The notes: generated by a model from the letters alone, not told the origin. A DNA stretch of 64,000 nt from CAVRIA01 sp963721115 (GCA_963721115.1 CAVRIA010000011.1:1-64000); one strand, 5' to 3'. Counted from the first letter of the stretch, positions 48,898 to 59,140 are shown. A program made the numbers and translations.

Positions 48898-49140
48898 TCG
48901 ATCTTCCAACCTCAACAACCAAGCCAGCTCAACAACCTCAACAACCTGCCCGTCCCGCCTCTTCGAAAGGTCGAGGCCTTGGCGTGTTGATTTCTTCCCA
49001 ACCAACAACCAACAACTCAACAACCCAACAACCTGCCCTTTCACCCTTTCCGAGAGATCGAGGCCTTGGATTTTGATTCATTTCGATTAAAACGATAGAA
49101 CCCAACCACCAACAGCTCAACAACCCAGCAGCTTGGCTTC
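48898..49140. repeat. CAACAACC-type 8/9-bp tandem arrays
   Basis: Two clusters of units TCAACAACC, CAACAACT and CAACAACC (48906-48950 and 49002-49034) and a third at 49103-49130 fill the space before the fucosidase gene. They are separated by short CCTCTTCGAAAGGTCGAGG fragments of the mosaic repeat. No gene. Confidence 0.65.
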
Positions 49141-49172
49141 ACCCGCCGTAGGGACCATGCCGGGGGAGACGG

Positions 49173-50414
49173 ATGGCGGACTGGTTCGACAGCGCGCGTT
49201 TCGGCATGTTCATCCACTGGGGACACGTCAGCCAGAAGGGCTGGGAGCTGTCGTGGCCGCTGGTCGGCGGCAACACTGTCCTGCCCGCGTGCCAGGACGT
49301 CCCGGCGGAGGTCTACCACGAGAGCGCGCCCACCTTTGCTCCGCAACCCGGCGCGCCGCGGCGGTGGCTGGAGCGCGCCAAGCGGGCGGGCATGCGCTAC
49401 GCGGTGTTCGTCGCCAAGCACCACGACGGCTTCGCGATGTACCCGACCCGCGCCGGCGACTTCTCCGTCGCCGTCTCGCGCTACCGGGGCGACCTGGTGC
49501 GCGAGTACGTCGACGCGGCGCGCGATCTGGGGTTGCGGGTCGGCCTCTACTTCTCGCTCTGCGACTGGCACCACCCCGACTACCCGCCGTTCACCGACGC
49601 CGACCGCCCCTACCGCATGGGCCTGGCGCCGCGGCCGACCGCCGAGCAGTGGCAGCGCTACCTCGACTTCCTGTTCGCCCAGGTGCGCGAGCTGCTGACG
49701 GAGTACGGCACCATCGACCTGCTGTGGTTCGACGGCGGCTGGGAGCGCTCGTTCGACGAGTGGCGGTCGAAGGATCTGCACGACCTGATCCGCTCGCTGC
49801 AGCCGGACATCCTGATCAACGACCGGCTGCCGGGGTACGGCGACTTCGATACGCCCGAGCAGTTCGTCCCGCCGCAGCCGCCGGGGCGCGCGTGGGAGAC
49901 CTGCATGACCATGAACGACACCTGGGGCTACAGCCCGTCGGACACCAACTACAAGTCGGCCCGCGAGCTCGTGCACGCGCTCTGCGAAGTGGCGGGGCGG
50001 GGCGGCAACCTGCTGCTCAACGTCAGCCCGACGGCGGACGGCAGCCTTCCGCCCGAGCAGACCGAGCGCCTCGACGCGGTGGCGGACTGGATGGCGACGT
50101 ACGGCGCCGCCATCCACGACACCGGCCCGGGCCTGGAGCCGTGGCAGTTCTACGGCCCGAGCACGCGCCGCGGCCGCTTCCTCTTCCTGCACCTACTGCT
50201 GCGCCCGTACGAGTCCGTCGCTGTGCGCGGACTGCCGGTCCGGCGCGTGCGCGCCGTGCGCGAGCTGCGCAGTGGTACCGTCCTGGAGCACCGCACGCGC
50301 TGCTCCATTCCCGACCTGCTGTTCAACGACGACCCCGTCGGCGAGCTGATCGTCACCGTCCCCGAGTGCCTCCTCCACCCGCTCGCCACCGTGCTAGAGG
50401 TCGAGCTGGCGTGA
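49173..50414 (+). CDS. GH29-type alpha-L-fucosidase
   Basis: Retaining glycosidase that removes alpha-L-fucose, 413 residues, without signal peptide, so cytoplasmic. ATG 49173 follows GGGGGAG. The TIM barrel begins DWFDSARFGMFIHWGHVSQK; the histidine pair YAVFVAKHHDGFAMYPTRAG and the DWHHPDY loop match GH29. The catalytic nucleophile Asp is in IDLLWFDGGWERSF, and the WGYSPSDTNYKSARELVHAL block, GNLLLNVSPTADGSLP and EPWQFYGPS follow. The C-terminal domain is short. Together with the nearby glmS and glycan genes it suggests sugar scavenging or glycan processing. Confidence 0.92.
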   Translation: MADWFDSARFGMFIHWGHVSQKGWELSWPLVGGNTVLPACQDVPAEVYHESAPTFAPQPGAPRRWLERAKRAGMRYAVFVAKHHDGFAMYPTRAGDFSVAVSRYRGDLVREYVDAARDLGLRVGLYFSLCDWHHPDYPPFTDADRPYRMGLAPRPTAEQWQRYLDFLFAQVRELLTEYGTIDLLWFDGGWERSFDEWRSKDLHDLIRSLQPDILINDRLPGYGDFDTPEQFVPPQPPGRAWETCMTMNDTWGYSPSDTNYKSARELVHALCEVAGRGGNLLLNVSPTADGSLPPEQTERLDAVADWMATYGAAIHDTGPGLEPWQFYGPSTRRGRFLFLHLLLRPYESVAVRGLPVRRVRAVRELRSGTVLEHRTRCSIPDLLFNDDPVGELIVTVPECLLHPLATVLEVELA

Positions 50415-50492
50415 AGAGGTGAGCGGGTGCGCCGGTGAGCCGGTCCACTCCGAACCCAACAACTCAACACCATAACAACCAACAACCTGCAT
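50414..50492. repeat. Short 8-bp arrays between fucosidase and PLP-lyase genes
   Basis: Units GTGAGCGG, GTGCGCCG, GTGAGCCG (50418-50441, the family seen at 27.4 and 46.4 kb), then CAACAACT, CAACACCA, TAACAACC, AACAACCT (about 50459-50490). The array starts at the fucosidase stop codon. Confidence 0.6.
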
Positions 50493-50505
50493 CTGGGGGG
50501 CATTG

Positions 50506-51969
50506 ATGAGGATACCGACCGAGGGACTGTCGAAGGACGAGCTGTTCGCGCGCATGGAGTCGTACCGCGCCGGCGACGTCGACTGGCGCAGCGGGCGCAC
50601 CTGGGCGTACGTCTACGACCCCGGGCGCGAGGCCGAGGAGGTCATCAAGCAAGCGTTCACGATGTACCTCACCGAGAACGCCCTCGACCCGACGGCCTTC
50701 CCGAGCCTCATGCGCTTCGAGAACGAGCTGGTGGCGATCGCCGCGTCGCACCTCAACGGCGATGGTAAGGTGGTCGGCAACTTCACCAGCGGTGGCACCG
50801 AGAGCATCATGCTGGCCGTGAAGACGGCGCGCGACTACGCGCGCGACCGCAAGCCGCACATCCGCGAGCCGGAGATGATCCTCCCCGTCACCGCCCACGC
50901 TGCGTTCCAGAAGGCGGGCCACTACCTGGACGTCAAGCCGGTTCTGGTGCCGGTCGACACCTCGACTTTCAAGGCCGACCCCGACGCCATCCGCCGCGCC
51001 GTGACGCCGAACACGATCCTGCTGGTCGGCTCCGCCGTCTCGTACGCGCACGGCGTCGTCGATCCCATCCGCGAGATCGGCCGCATCGCGCTCGATCACG
51101 ATCTCTTGCTGCACGTCGACGCCTGCATGGGCGGCTTCCTGCTGCCCTACTTCCGCCGCCTCGGCGCGCCGGTGCCGGACTTCGACTTCTCGGTTCCCGG
51201 CGTCACCTCGATGTCGATGGACTTCCACAAGTACGCCTTCGCCGCCAAGGGCGCGTCGACGGTGCTGTACCGCGACAAGGGCCTGCGCCGCTATCAGATC
51301 TACACGTGCGCGCAGTGGACCGGGTACACGATCGTCAACCCGACGGTGCAGAGCAGCAAGTCGGGCGGTCCGCTCGCCGCCTGCTGGGCGGTGCTGCACT
51401 TCATCGGGGACGAAGGCTACGTGGACATCGCGCGCCAGGTCCTCGATGCGACGCGCCGCATCGCCGACGGCATCGAGAACATCCCCGATCTGCGACTGCT
51501 CGGCCGCCCGGAGATGAACCTGGTGGCCTTCACCTCGGATACGGTGAACGTCTTCCACATCATCGACGAGATGAAGGTGCGCGGCTGGTACATCCAGCCG
51601 CAGCTGGGCTTCCATGGCTCCAAGGAGAACATCCACCTGTCGGTGAACCCGGCCAGCGTCAAGTGGGTCGACGACCTGCTCGTCGACCTCGCGGCGTGCG
51701 TCGAGAAGGCGCGCGCGATGAAGTCCGGCGACCTCGCCGCCGCGGTGCGCGACGCCTTCTCTTCGATCGACCCCGCCGAGCTCACGCCGGAGACGTTCAC
51801 GCAGATGCTCGGCATGGCCGGCATCCAGGGCAGCGAGCTCCCCGAGCGCATGGCCGAGATCAACGAGATCCTCAACGCCCTCCCCGCCGAGCTCACGGAA
51901 CGCCTGTTGACGGAGTACGTGAACGATCTGTTTCGGTACGAGAAGAAGGGCGTGACCGGTGACCAGTGA
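50506..51969 (+). CDS. Sphingosine-1-phosphate-lyase-like PLP-dependent enzyme
   Basis: Group II PLP decarboxylase/lyase family (S1P lyase, glutamate-decarboxylase fold), 487 residues. ATG 50506 follows GGGGGG; TTG 50503 is in frame but less likely. The cofactor lysine is in SMDFHKYAFAAKGAS, preceded by HVDACMGGFLLPYFRR (Asp to pyridine N) and the GNFTSGGTESIMLAVKTARD substrate/PLP loop; VTAHAAFQKAGHYL and WYIQPQLGFHGSKENIHLSV complete the picture. Bacterial members cleave long-chain base phosphates or similar amino-phosphates, suggesting breakdown of sphingolipid-like molecules, but other decarboxylases fit as well. The last residues TGDQ come from an intergenic repeat that contains the stop. 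Confidence 0.88.
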   Translation: MRIPTEGLSKDELFARMESYRAGDVDWRSGRTWAYVYDPGREAEEVIKQAFTMYLTENALDPTAFPSLMRFENELVAIAASHLNGDGKVVGNFTSGGTESIMLAVKTARDYARDRKPHIREPEMILPVTAHAAFQKAGHYLDVKPVLVPVDTSTFKADPDAIRRAVTPNTILLVGSAVSYAHGVVDPIREIGRIALDHDLLLHVDACMGGFLLPYFRRLGAPVPDFDFSVPGVTSMSMDFHKYAFAAKGASTVLYRDKGLRRYQIYTCAQWTGYTIVNPTVQSSKSGGPLAACWAVLHFIGDEGYVDIARQVLDATRRIADGIENIPDLRLLGRPEMNLVAFTSDTVNVFHIIDEMKVRGWYIQPQLGFHGSKENIHLSVNPASVKWVDDLLVDLAACVEKARAMKSGDLAAAVRDAFSSIDPAELTPETFTQMLGMAGIQGSELPERMAEINEILNALPAELTERLLTEYVNDLFRYEKKGVTGDQ

Positions 51970-52140
51970 CGCGGCTTTGCCGAACAATCCGCCCAGCCGC
52001 CCCGCCAGGTTGTTCGTTGTCAAGTTGTTGGTTGTTGGAGCCTTAAGAACCAACAACAAACAACCCAACAACTTGACAACCTTCGGCCGCCGCACCGACA
52101 GCTCGAATTAATGGGCAAAGCCCAGTGACGCGTGACCGGA
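51951..52140. repeat. 185-bp palindromic element, copy 2
   Basis: Shares with 34040-34224: GTGACCAGTGAC-type ends, CCGAACAATCCGCCCAGCCG, a GTT-rich arm (GGTTGTTCGTTGTCAAGTTG), the facing AAC-rich arm (CCAACAACTTGACAACC), CTTCGGCCG, and GGGCAAAGCCC near the end. The two arms can pair over about 25 bases. The stop codon of the preceding gene is in its left end. Confidence 0.75.
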
Positions 52141-52216
52141 GGGCAAAGAAGGACAAGGGCATGGGCTGGGGCTCGGGACTGGGGAATGATCGTGCAGAGC
52201 CACCGAGGCGATCACC

Positions 52217-53573
52217 GTGGATTTCACCCGCTCCCGTGAGCTCGCCGAGCGTTTGCGCCGCGCGGTGCCCGGCGGGTGCCACACCTACGCCAAGGGCGCC
52301 GACCAGTATCCCGTCGTCTGCCGCCGTCATCGCGCGCGGCCGCGGCTGCCGCGTCTGGGACGCCGACGGCAACGAGTTCATCGAGTACGGCATGGGCCTG
52401 CGCGCCGGTCCGCGCTCGGGCACGCGCTACCCGGCGGTGGTCGAGGCCGTCGGCGCCGGGATCGCTCGAGCTGGGGACGAACTTCACGCGGCCGGCGGCG
52501 ATCGAGCTCGACTGCGCCGAGCGGTTCCTCGGCATCGTCCCCGCCGCCGAGATGGTCAAGTTCACCAAGGACGGCTCGACCGCGACCACCGCCGCGCTGA
52601 AGCTGGCGCGCGCCACACCGGGCGCGACATGGTCGCGATCTGTGCCGAGCATCCGTTCTTCTCCTACGACGACTGGTTCATCGTCACGACGACGATGGAC
52701 GGCAGGCATCCCGACGTCGGCCGAACTCGACGACCGTGCGCTTTCACTACAACGACCTCGGCGTAGCTTGCGCAGCGCTGTTCGACGCGACACCCGGGAC
52801 GAATCGCCGCCGTGCTCATGGAGCCCGCGCGACCTCGACCGAACCGGCCCCGGGATTCCTCGAAGGCGGTGCAGGCGCTGTGCGACGAGCACGGCGCCGT
52901 GCTGATCTTCGACGAGATGATCACCGGTTTCCGCTGGCACATCGGCGGCGCGCAGGCGCTGTTACGGCGTCACGCCCGACCTGTCGACGTTCGGCAAGGC
53001 GATCGGCGAACGGGTTCTCGCTCTCGGCGCTGGCCGGCGGGCGAGACATGATGGCGCTCGGCGAGCCGGGAGCGCGATGAACGACGACGTCTTCCTGCTG
53101 TCGACCACCCACGGCGCCGAGACACCCGCTCGCCGCGGCGATCGCGCACCATGGAGGTCTACGAGGACGAGCCCGTGATCGAGCACCTGTACCGACGGGC
53201 GAGCGCCTGGCCGTCGGGCTTTCGCGGCCGCCGTGAGCGTCACGGCCTGGCCGGGTACGTCGAGATCCTGGGCCGCCCCTCGTGCAACCTGCTGTTCACG
53301 ACGCGGGGACCGGACGGGCGGCCGTCCAGGCCCATCCGCACGCTCTTCCTCCAGGAGACCATCCGCCGGGTGTTCTCGCTCCGTCTCTTCGTCGTCAGCT
53401 ACTCGCACACCGACGACGACATCGATCGCAGCATCGAGGCCATCGACGGAGCGCTCGAGGTCTACGCCCGGGCGATGCACGACGGCGTCGAGAAGCATCT
53501 GATCGGCCCGCCGTCGCGCCCGGTTTTCGATCGCCGCCAGGCACCGACGAGTGACGACCCGGATCAGGAGTGA
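52217..53573 (+). CDS. Class III aminotransferase (glutamate-1-semialdehyde 2,1-aminomutase-like), many frame changes
   Basis: PLP enzyme of the GSA-aminomutase-like group common in surface-polysaccharide clusters, about 450 residues if corrected. GTG 52217 begins MDFTRSRELAERLRRAVPGG. Pieces in correct order in changing frames: RVWDADGNEFIEYGMGLRA, LGTNFTRPAAIELDCAERFL, AAEMVKFTKDGSTATTAALK, VAICAEHPFFSYDDWFIVTT, VRFHYNDL, HGAVLIFDEMITGFRWHIGG, the PLP-lysine site STFGKAIG, and from 53151 MEVYEDEPVIEHLYRR to the end. At least eight single-base changes are needed. In this cluster it probably aminates a keto sugar or adds an aminoacyl precursor. It converges on and overlaps the epimerase gene by 10 bases. 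Confidence 0.8.
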
Positions 53574-54614
53574 GCGGTGCCCGGAGGCCTCCAGCGAAGC
53601 TTTGCATCGAGCGCGCCGGCCGCCAGCAGGTCGCGAATGCGCGCCAGGCGGACATAGCGGCCGCGCGCGAAGTCGTCGAGGGTCAGGCGATTCGACTCTG
53701 TACGCTTCGTACAGCTGCTCGATTCCGTCCCGCACCGTCCAGCGCGGACGATAGGCCGGCACGCGCCGCGGCAGCTCGTCGCAGTCGACCCGGTAACAGC
53801 GCGGATCCGGGCCGCCGCCCGGCGCGTACACCACCCGACTGCCGGGGCACGACTTCCCGGACCATGTTCGCAACGTCGCTGATCCGGTAGTTCTCGCCGT
53901 GCGTCCGACGTTGAATGCCTGGTCGTGGATGGCCTCCCGCGGCGCCTGCAGAACGGCCACGAAGGCCTCGGCGATGTCGCGGATGTGGACGAGCGGCCGC
54001 CACGGGGTGCCGTCGCTCTTGAGCAGGACCTTGCCGGTGGTCACCGCGTGGCCGACGAGGTTGTTGACCACGATGTCGGCGCGGAGACGTCGTGAGACGC
54101 CGTAGGCGGTCGCGTTGCGCAGGTAGACCGGCGAGAAGTCGTCGTCGGCGAGCTCGGCGCACTGCCTGCTCGGCCCGGACCTTCGACTCGCCGTACGGCG
54201 TGACCGGGTTGAACGCGCGCCGACTCGTCGAGTACGTCGTCACCGCCGGCGCCGTAGAGGCTGCACGACGAGGAGAACAGGAACCGCTCCGACGCCGGCC
54301 TCCTTGGCCGCGCGTCGCAAGGCGACCGAGGCGTGCAGGTTGATGTCGTAGGTGAGGTCGGGGTTGAGGTCGCCGAGCGGGTCGTTGGAGAGGCCGCGAG
54401 GTGGAGCACGGCGTCGAAGCCGTCGAGGTGGCCGGCTCGACGTCGCGGATGTCGAGGCGCGACTGCGCGGGATGCCGCAGCGGCGGGATCACGAAGTCGC
54501 AACCGTCGTAGAAGCCGGTATCGAGCCCGACGACGTCATGGCCGGCGTCGAGCAAGCACGGGGATCATCACGGCGCCGATGTAGCCGAGGTGTCCGGTGA
54601 CGAGCACGCTTCAT
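53564..54614 (-). CDS. NAD-dependent sugar epimerase/dehydratase (SDR), several frame changes
   Basis: Extended short-chain dehydrogenase acting on nucleotide sugars. ATG 54614 begins MKR and, one base on, VLVTGHLGYIGAVMIP, the GxxGxxG NAD site, followed by LDAGHDVVGLDTGFYDGCDF. The catalytic YxxxK lies in FNPVTPYGESKVRAEQAV. The C-terminal part, WRPLVHIRDIAEAFVAVLQA, HDQAFNVGRT and DGIEQLYEAY, belongs to the sugar-binding half. The corrected length is about 345 residues. Such SDRs next to rfbF and C-methyltransferase genes act in CDP- or dTDP-deoxysugar routes; whether this one is the CDP-glucose 4,6-dehydratase or a later reductase/epimerase is not settled by the sequence. Confidence 0.8.
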
Positions 54615-54641
54615 GGCGGTGACTCCGTGGGTTCGTGGTGG

Positions 54642-55302
54642 TCAGATCGTGATCTTGCGGGCGTGGAAGGCTTCGGCGCAGCCGTCGGGCGCGTTGCATT
54701 CGACGCCGCGCAGCGCCATCAGGCCGCGGAATGTCTCCGCACGGAACCAGTCGTTTGTTGCGCTGGGTGCCGAAGTGCCGCCATGAGGTGGTCGACCTTG
54801 CGCGTCGCGGTCGACTGCGTCCAACGGGACGTAGAGGTTGGGCGTGGCCGAGATCGCCCTCGTACTTCGGGATCTCGTACTCCAGCGATCAGGTGGTCGC
54901 GGAACGTGTTCCAGGTGAGTTCGCCGATCGTGCGGTGGTCCTGGTGGACGTCGTCGCGGCGATGGGTGAACACGACGTCGGGGTCGACCGACTTCAGGTC
55001 TTCGAAGCGGTCCTTGATGCTGATCCGCCACCGTACGGGAAGTAGCTCTCGCGGAACCGCGTGGACGACGACGTTCACATCGCCGACGTCGAGTGAGCAA
55101 CGACGTCGGCGCTGTCGCGCCTCGCTTCGTCGGTGCGTCGGTCGGCGGAGAAGACGACCCAGTGGACGCTCGATCCGGGGTGTTCGGTGAGGAGTCGGAG
55201 GACCGTGCCTCCGCAGCCGATCTCGATGTCGTCGCTGTGGCCCCGAGACACAGAGATCCCGAGTGGGGATTTCGGATCGCGGTTGAGGGCGAGCTCGATC
55301 AC
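54642..55302 (-). CDS. PIG-L/LmbE-family deacetylase (frame changes)
   Basis: Zinc-dependent N-deacetylase of N-acetyl amino sugars. GTG 55302, with AAGGAG upstream, overlaps the rfbF stop by four bases (GTGA). The N-terminal metal motif appears as HSDDIEIGCGGTVLRLL (AHPDD-type variant), then VHWVVFSADRRTDEARR; in the next frame DVVFTHRRDDVHQDHRTIGE contains the HxxDxHxDH metal site, and LTWNTFRDHLIAGVR. The end reads AEAFHARKITI. About 220 residues when corrected. Together with the aminotransferase it suggests that an acetylated amino sugar is deprotected in this pathway. Confidence 0.82.
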
Positions 55303-56023
55303 CGTTCGCCGGACTCCTTCCACACTTCCCAGGGAGCTCTTACCGCTGGCACAGAGCTCGTCGAGAGCCTGCTTGTCCTTGAACGTGTCCATGTTCTTCC
55401 AGAATCCGTCGTACAGGCGAGCTTGCAGAGCCCCGCGGCGCACCAGCCGGCTGAAGGGCCCGTCGACGAGATCCTCGCCCTCGCGCAGAGCGTCGAAGAT
55501 CTCCCTGCGAAAGACGAAGTAGCCGCCGTTCACGCGCAAACCCACCGCGTGGCCGCGGCGATCTCGGTGACCGTGCCGTCGGGCCGGGTCTTCACGAAGT
55601 GGTACGTCAGTGAGGGTCTCACGCAGAGGAAGATCCCGACCTTGTCGCCCTGCAGCGAATCGATGAGCTTGGCGAGCGGGAAGTCGGTGAGGCCGTCGGC
55701 GTAGTTGGCCAGAAAGACGCTCTCGCCGTCGAGGTATCCCTTCGCCGCACCGAGGCGCTCGCCGATGCTCGAGTCGACGCCCGTGTCGGCGAAGGTGATC
55801 CGCCATCCGTCGCTCTCCGGGGCTTGCGCCGGAAATACGCTTCGATCGAGTCGCCCTTGTGGCCGAGACACAGAATGAAGTCGGCGTGACCGTGGTGGGC
55901 GTAGTACCGCATGATGTGCCACAGAATCGGCCGCCCGCCGATCTCGACGAGCGGCTTCGGGATGTCGTCGTAGACGCCGCGCAGGCGCATGCCCTGCCCG
56001 CCGCAGAACAGGACGACCTTCAT
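55299..56023 (-). CDS. rfbF: Glucose-1-phosphate cytidylyltransferase (frame changes)
   Basis: Makes CDP-glucose from glucose-1-P and CTP, the entry to CDP-deoxysugars. ATG 56023 begins MKVVLFCGGQGMRLRGVYDD; then PKPLVEIGGRPILWHIMRYY and FILCLGHKGDSIEAYFRR, then in another frame GWRITFADTGVDSSIGERLG, SVFLANYADGLTDFPLAKLI and, in a third, NGGYFVFRREIFDALREGED with FWKNMDTFKDKQALDELCAS. The true C-terminus (APWEVWKESGER, then TGA at 55301-55299) overlaps the PIG-L start. About 257 residues, the RfbF family size (around 257). ATGA overlap with the DUF4910 stop on the other side. Confidence 0.88.
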
Positions 56024-57342
56024 GTGTCGAGCTTCTCCAACAGCCCGTGCGAGAGCAAGGCCCGCGCCGCCTGCCGGACCGTCGCGAAGTGCATCCCCGC
56101 GCGTTCGGCGATCTCGAGCAGGGAATGCCCGCCGTCGGAGAGGTTGAGCACCCAGAGCACGGCCATCTCGCATCCGTTCGGCGCCGGCGCAGCCGCCGAT
56201 CGTTCGATACAGGCCGCGCTTGCCGAGCTGCGGCTCGCATTTGGGATTGGGGTTCGCGTAGCGACCGTCGTTCTCGAGGACGTCGACGACCTCGAGGTAT
56301 CGGCGCAACGATTCCGCCAGATGGCGAGCCGCGACGAAATCGAGATCGTCGGCGGACGTGTGGTACTCGGCGAAGCAGCCGTGGGGCGTGCGCGTCAGGC
56401 TGCCGACGGGAAGGTCGAAGCCGGGCGAGCAGTACTGCCGCTCGTCGTAGCCGTAGGGCGAGAAGTCGACGGATCTCGAAATCGCCTCCCGGACTGGCGC
56501 AGGACGTGCTCGACGGCGCGGTCGATCGACGCGTCGCCGCGGCGGCTGCGCTTGTAGGTGAACGTCCCGCCGTCCCCGACGCAGGCGACGACGAGGCCGT
56601 GGCGGATGCTCCGCGCTCGAGCCTCGTTGCGGCTGAGCCAGGTGATCGACCCGATGGTTCCGGGAAGAAACAGGAAGCGGTAGGAATGGCGCAGCTCGAC
56701 GCCGCTCAGACAGCCGGGCCAGCTGCGCCGTCAACGCGATGCCCGACAGGTTGTCGTTGCACAGCGACGGGTGACAGACGTGACACGAGAAGAGGAACTC
56801 CTCCTCCGACGCGCCGGGGATGACGTACTCCCCGTAAGTGAGGTGGCCGTCGGTGAGCGTCGAATCGATGCAGACGTCGTACTCCTCCTCGTTCGAGCTG
56901 CTTCAGCCGGTCGTGCTCGATGCAGAAGCCCCAGCTCTCCTCGTAATAGGACGTACGGTACGGGATCCAGTCGCGGGTGCTCGGGCAGCGAATGGAGATG
57001 CGCCGCCAGCTCGGCGCGGCTCACCCGCCGCCGAATCGGGACGCTGTACTGCAAGACGTGCAGGTTCGACCGGCGAAAATCGATGAGCCGTTCGCCCGCC
57101 GCGTTCGCCACCCACGCGTCGGTGATGTTCCACTCCTTGGGGACGATCCAGTCGAAGACGCGCGTTCCCGTCGGCACCTCCTTCCGGGTGAGCTCGAGCC
57201 CGCGCGCCAGCACTTCGAGCGTGCGGCGCACGCCGTCGCCCGTGATGCTGCGGCAGATCGGGTACAGCTCCGCGATCAGGTCGTACATCTCGCACCCGGC
57301 GGCATCGAAATCGAGGCCGGGGATCATCTCCGGGATTTTCAC
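56020..57342 (-). CDS. DUF4910 aminopeptidase-like protein (frame changes)
   Basis: A family with an M28-like aminopeptidase core and a C-terminal winged helix, often found in sugar clusters; catalytic role unproven. GTG 57342 overlaps the rfbC stop. Recognisable parts: MYDLIAELYPICRSITGDGV, RKEVPTGTRVFDWIVPKEW, NAAGERLIDFRRSNLHVLQY, SVPIRRRVSRAELAAHLHSL, then in other frames SCHVCHPSLCNDNLSG (metal-type His/Asp site), VDFSPYGYDERQYCSPGFDL and EYHTSADDLDFVAARHLAES. The stop (LLEKLDT then TGA at 56022-56020) overlaps the rfbF start codon (ATGA). The corrected length, about 440, matches the family. Its likely role is hydrolysis or modification of a glycan-linked amino group; this is a guess. 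Confidence 0.82.
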
Positions 57343-57898
57343 GAAGACGTCTCTTGCAGCGGGCGGTCGGGGCGAAAATCCGGGAATGAGCGGTCGCGCG
57401 GGGAGATCACGGAGACGTCGAGCGGCCACTCGATGCCGAAGGCCGGGTCGTTCCAGCGGAAGCCCGCCGCGGCCTGCGGCGCGTGAGCCTGCGACATCTG
57501 GTAGAAGACCTCCGTGTCGTCCGCGAGGCTCTGGAAGCCGTGGGCGAAGCCCTGCGGGACGTAGAGCGCCGCGTGGTTGCGGGCGGTGAGCTCGACGCCG
57601 AAGGCAGTGCGTGAACGTCGGGGAGCCGAGCCGCAGATCGACGATGACATCCCAGATCGCGGCCGGCCGTGCAGCGGACGAGCTTGGCCTCGGCGTGCGG
57701 CGGCCGCTGGAAATGCAGGCCGCGCACGGTGCCGCGCCTGCGGTTGAAGGAGATGTTGCACTGCGCGACCGGCGAGCCAGGCCGTGCTCTTCGCATCTCC
57801 CGCGAGCAGAACGAGCGGGCGAAGAAGCCGCGCTCGTCTTCGATCGGCTCCACGGCGACGATGAAGGCGCCCCGCAGCGGCGTCTCCTCGAAGATCAT
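57339..57898 (-). CDS. rfbC: dTDP-4-dehydrorhamnose 3,5-epimerase family protein (frame changes)
   Basis: Cupin-fold sugar epimerase, about 186 residues. ATG 57898 begins MIFEETPLRGAFIVAVEPIE then DERGFFARSFCSREM; CNISFNRRRGTVRGLHFQRP contains the catalytic His (RGLHFQ); later, in a shifted frame, ALYVPQGFAHGFQSLADDTE, VFYQMSQAHAPQAAAGFRWN and DPAFGIEWPLDVSVISPRDR complete the RmlC/RfbC pattern. In this cluster it probably epimerises a CDP-4-keto-6-deoxy sugar rather than a dTDP sugar. Its stop overlaps the DUF4910 start and its start overlaps the methyltransferase stop. Confidence 0.87.
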
Positions 57899-59140
57899 TC
57901 GACGACCTGCGGCTCCGGGAATGGGGCACGACGAAGCGGCCGCCCCAGCGGCGGACGTAGGCCATCTGCGCCATGATCTCGTCCTTCAGGTTCCAGGGCA
58001 GGATGAACAGGTAGTCCGGCCTGGTCTCCGCGGATCCGGCCCGGCGCGTGGATCGGGATGCTGCGATCCCGGGCAGGAACTTGCCCTGCTTGTGGGGATT
58101 GCGATCGACGGTGTAGGCGATGAAGTCGGTGCCGATGCCGCAGTAGTTGAGCAACGTGTTGCCCTTGCCGGGCGCCCCGTAGCCGGCGATCGCTCCGGCC
58201 GCGGCGCGTCAGATCGATGAGCAGCTCGAGGATGCGCCGCTTCGTTTCCTTCACGCGCTCGGCGAAGGCCGCGTAGCATTCCAGGCGGTCGAGGCCGGCG
58301 TCGAGCTCGGCGCCGCGCAACGCCGCCACCGCCTCGACGGGGTCCGCGCACGCATCGGCGCGACGGCGATAGAGGCGCAGCGACCCGCCGTGCGTCGGCA
58401 GCTCCGTCGACGTCGAAGCAGCGCAGGCCGTGGGCGGCGAACAGCCGCTCCACCGCCAGGAAGGAGAAGTACGAGAAGTGCTCGTGATAGATCGTGTCGA
58501 ACTGGTTCCCCTCGATCAGCCGCAGCAGGTGCGGCAACTCGACGGTGACGACGCCCGCGGGCGCGAGCAGCTGCTCGATGCCGGCGACGAAGTCGTGCAG
58601 CGTCGGGAACCTGCGCCAGGACGTTGTTGGCGACGATCAGATCCGCCTTGCGCGCGGCTGGCCAGCCGGCGCGCGCATTGCTCGCCGAAGAACGCGACCT
58701 CGCGTCGGCACCCCGCGGCCGCGGGCCGCCGCAGCGACGTTGGCGGCCGGCTCGACGCCGAGCACCGGGATACCGATCGGCGACGAAGTACTGGAGCAGA
58801 TAGCCGTCGTTGCTGCCGAGCTCGACGACGAGGCTGTCGGCCGTCGAGACCGAACCGCCGCTGCGCCATGGCGGCGTATCGCCTCGCGTGCTCCACCCAG
58901 CGTGTCGGAGTAGGACGAGAAGTACGCGTAGTGCGAGAACACCTCCTCCGGGCTGACGAGCGGCTCGAGCTGGACGAGGAAGCAGCTCCCGCAGACCCAG
59001 GCGTGCAGGGGATAGACGGCTTCCGGCTCGTTGCAGGCGGCGGGGCTGACGTAGCTCTCGCAGAGGGGAGTCGTCCCGAGGTCGACGAACGTATGGCGCA
59101 GCGGTTCGGAGCAGAGGCGGCACGCCGGCTGCGGCTTCAT
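57895..59140 (-). CDS. Sugar C-methyltransferase (zinc-binding N-terminus; several frame changes)
   Basis: SAM-dependent enzyme of the NovU/TylCIII/EryBIII type that puts a methyl group on a sugar carbon. ATG 59140 begins MKPQPACRLCSEPLRHTFVD; CRLC plus WVCGSCFLVQ form the zinc finger, followed by VSPEEVFSHYAYFSSYSDTL. In other frames: VVELGSNDGYLLQYFVADRY (SAM motif I), DLIVANNVLAQVPD, GNQFDTIYHEHFSYFSFLAV, LNYCGIGTDFIAYTVDRNPH and DYLFILPWNLKDEIMAQMAY (C-terminal Methyltransf_14 part). The corrected length is about 415. The start overlaps the glycosyltransferase stop (ATGA) and the stop overlaps rfbC. At least six frame changes, the densest of the window. Confidence 0.85.
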
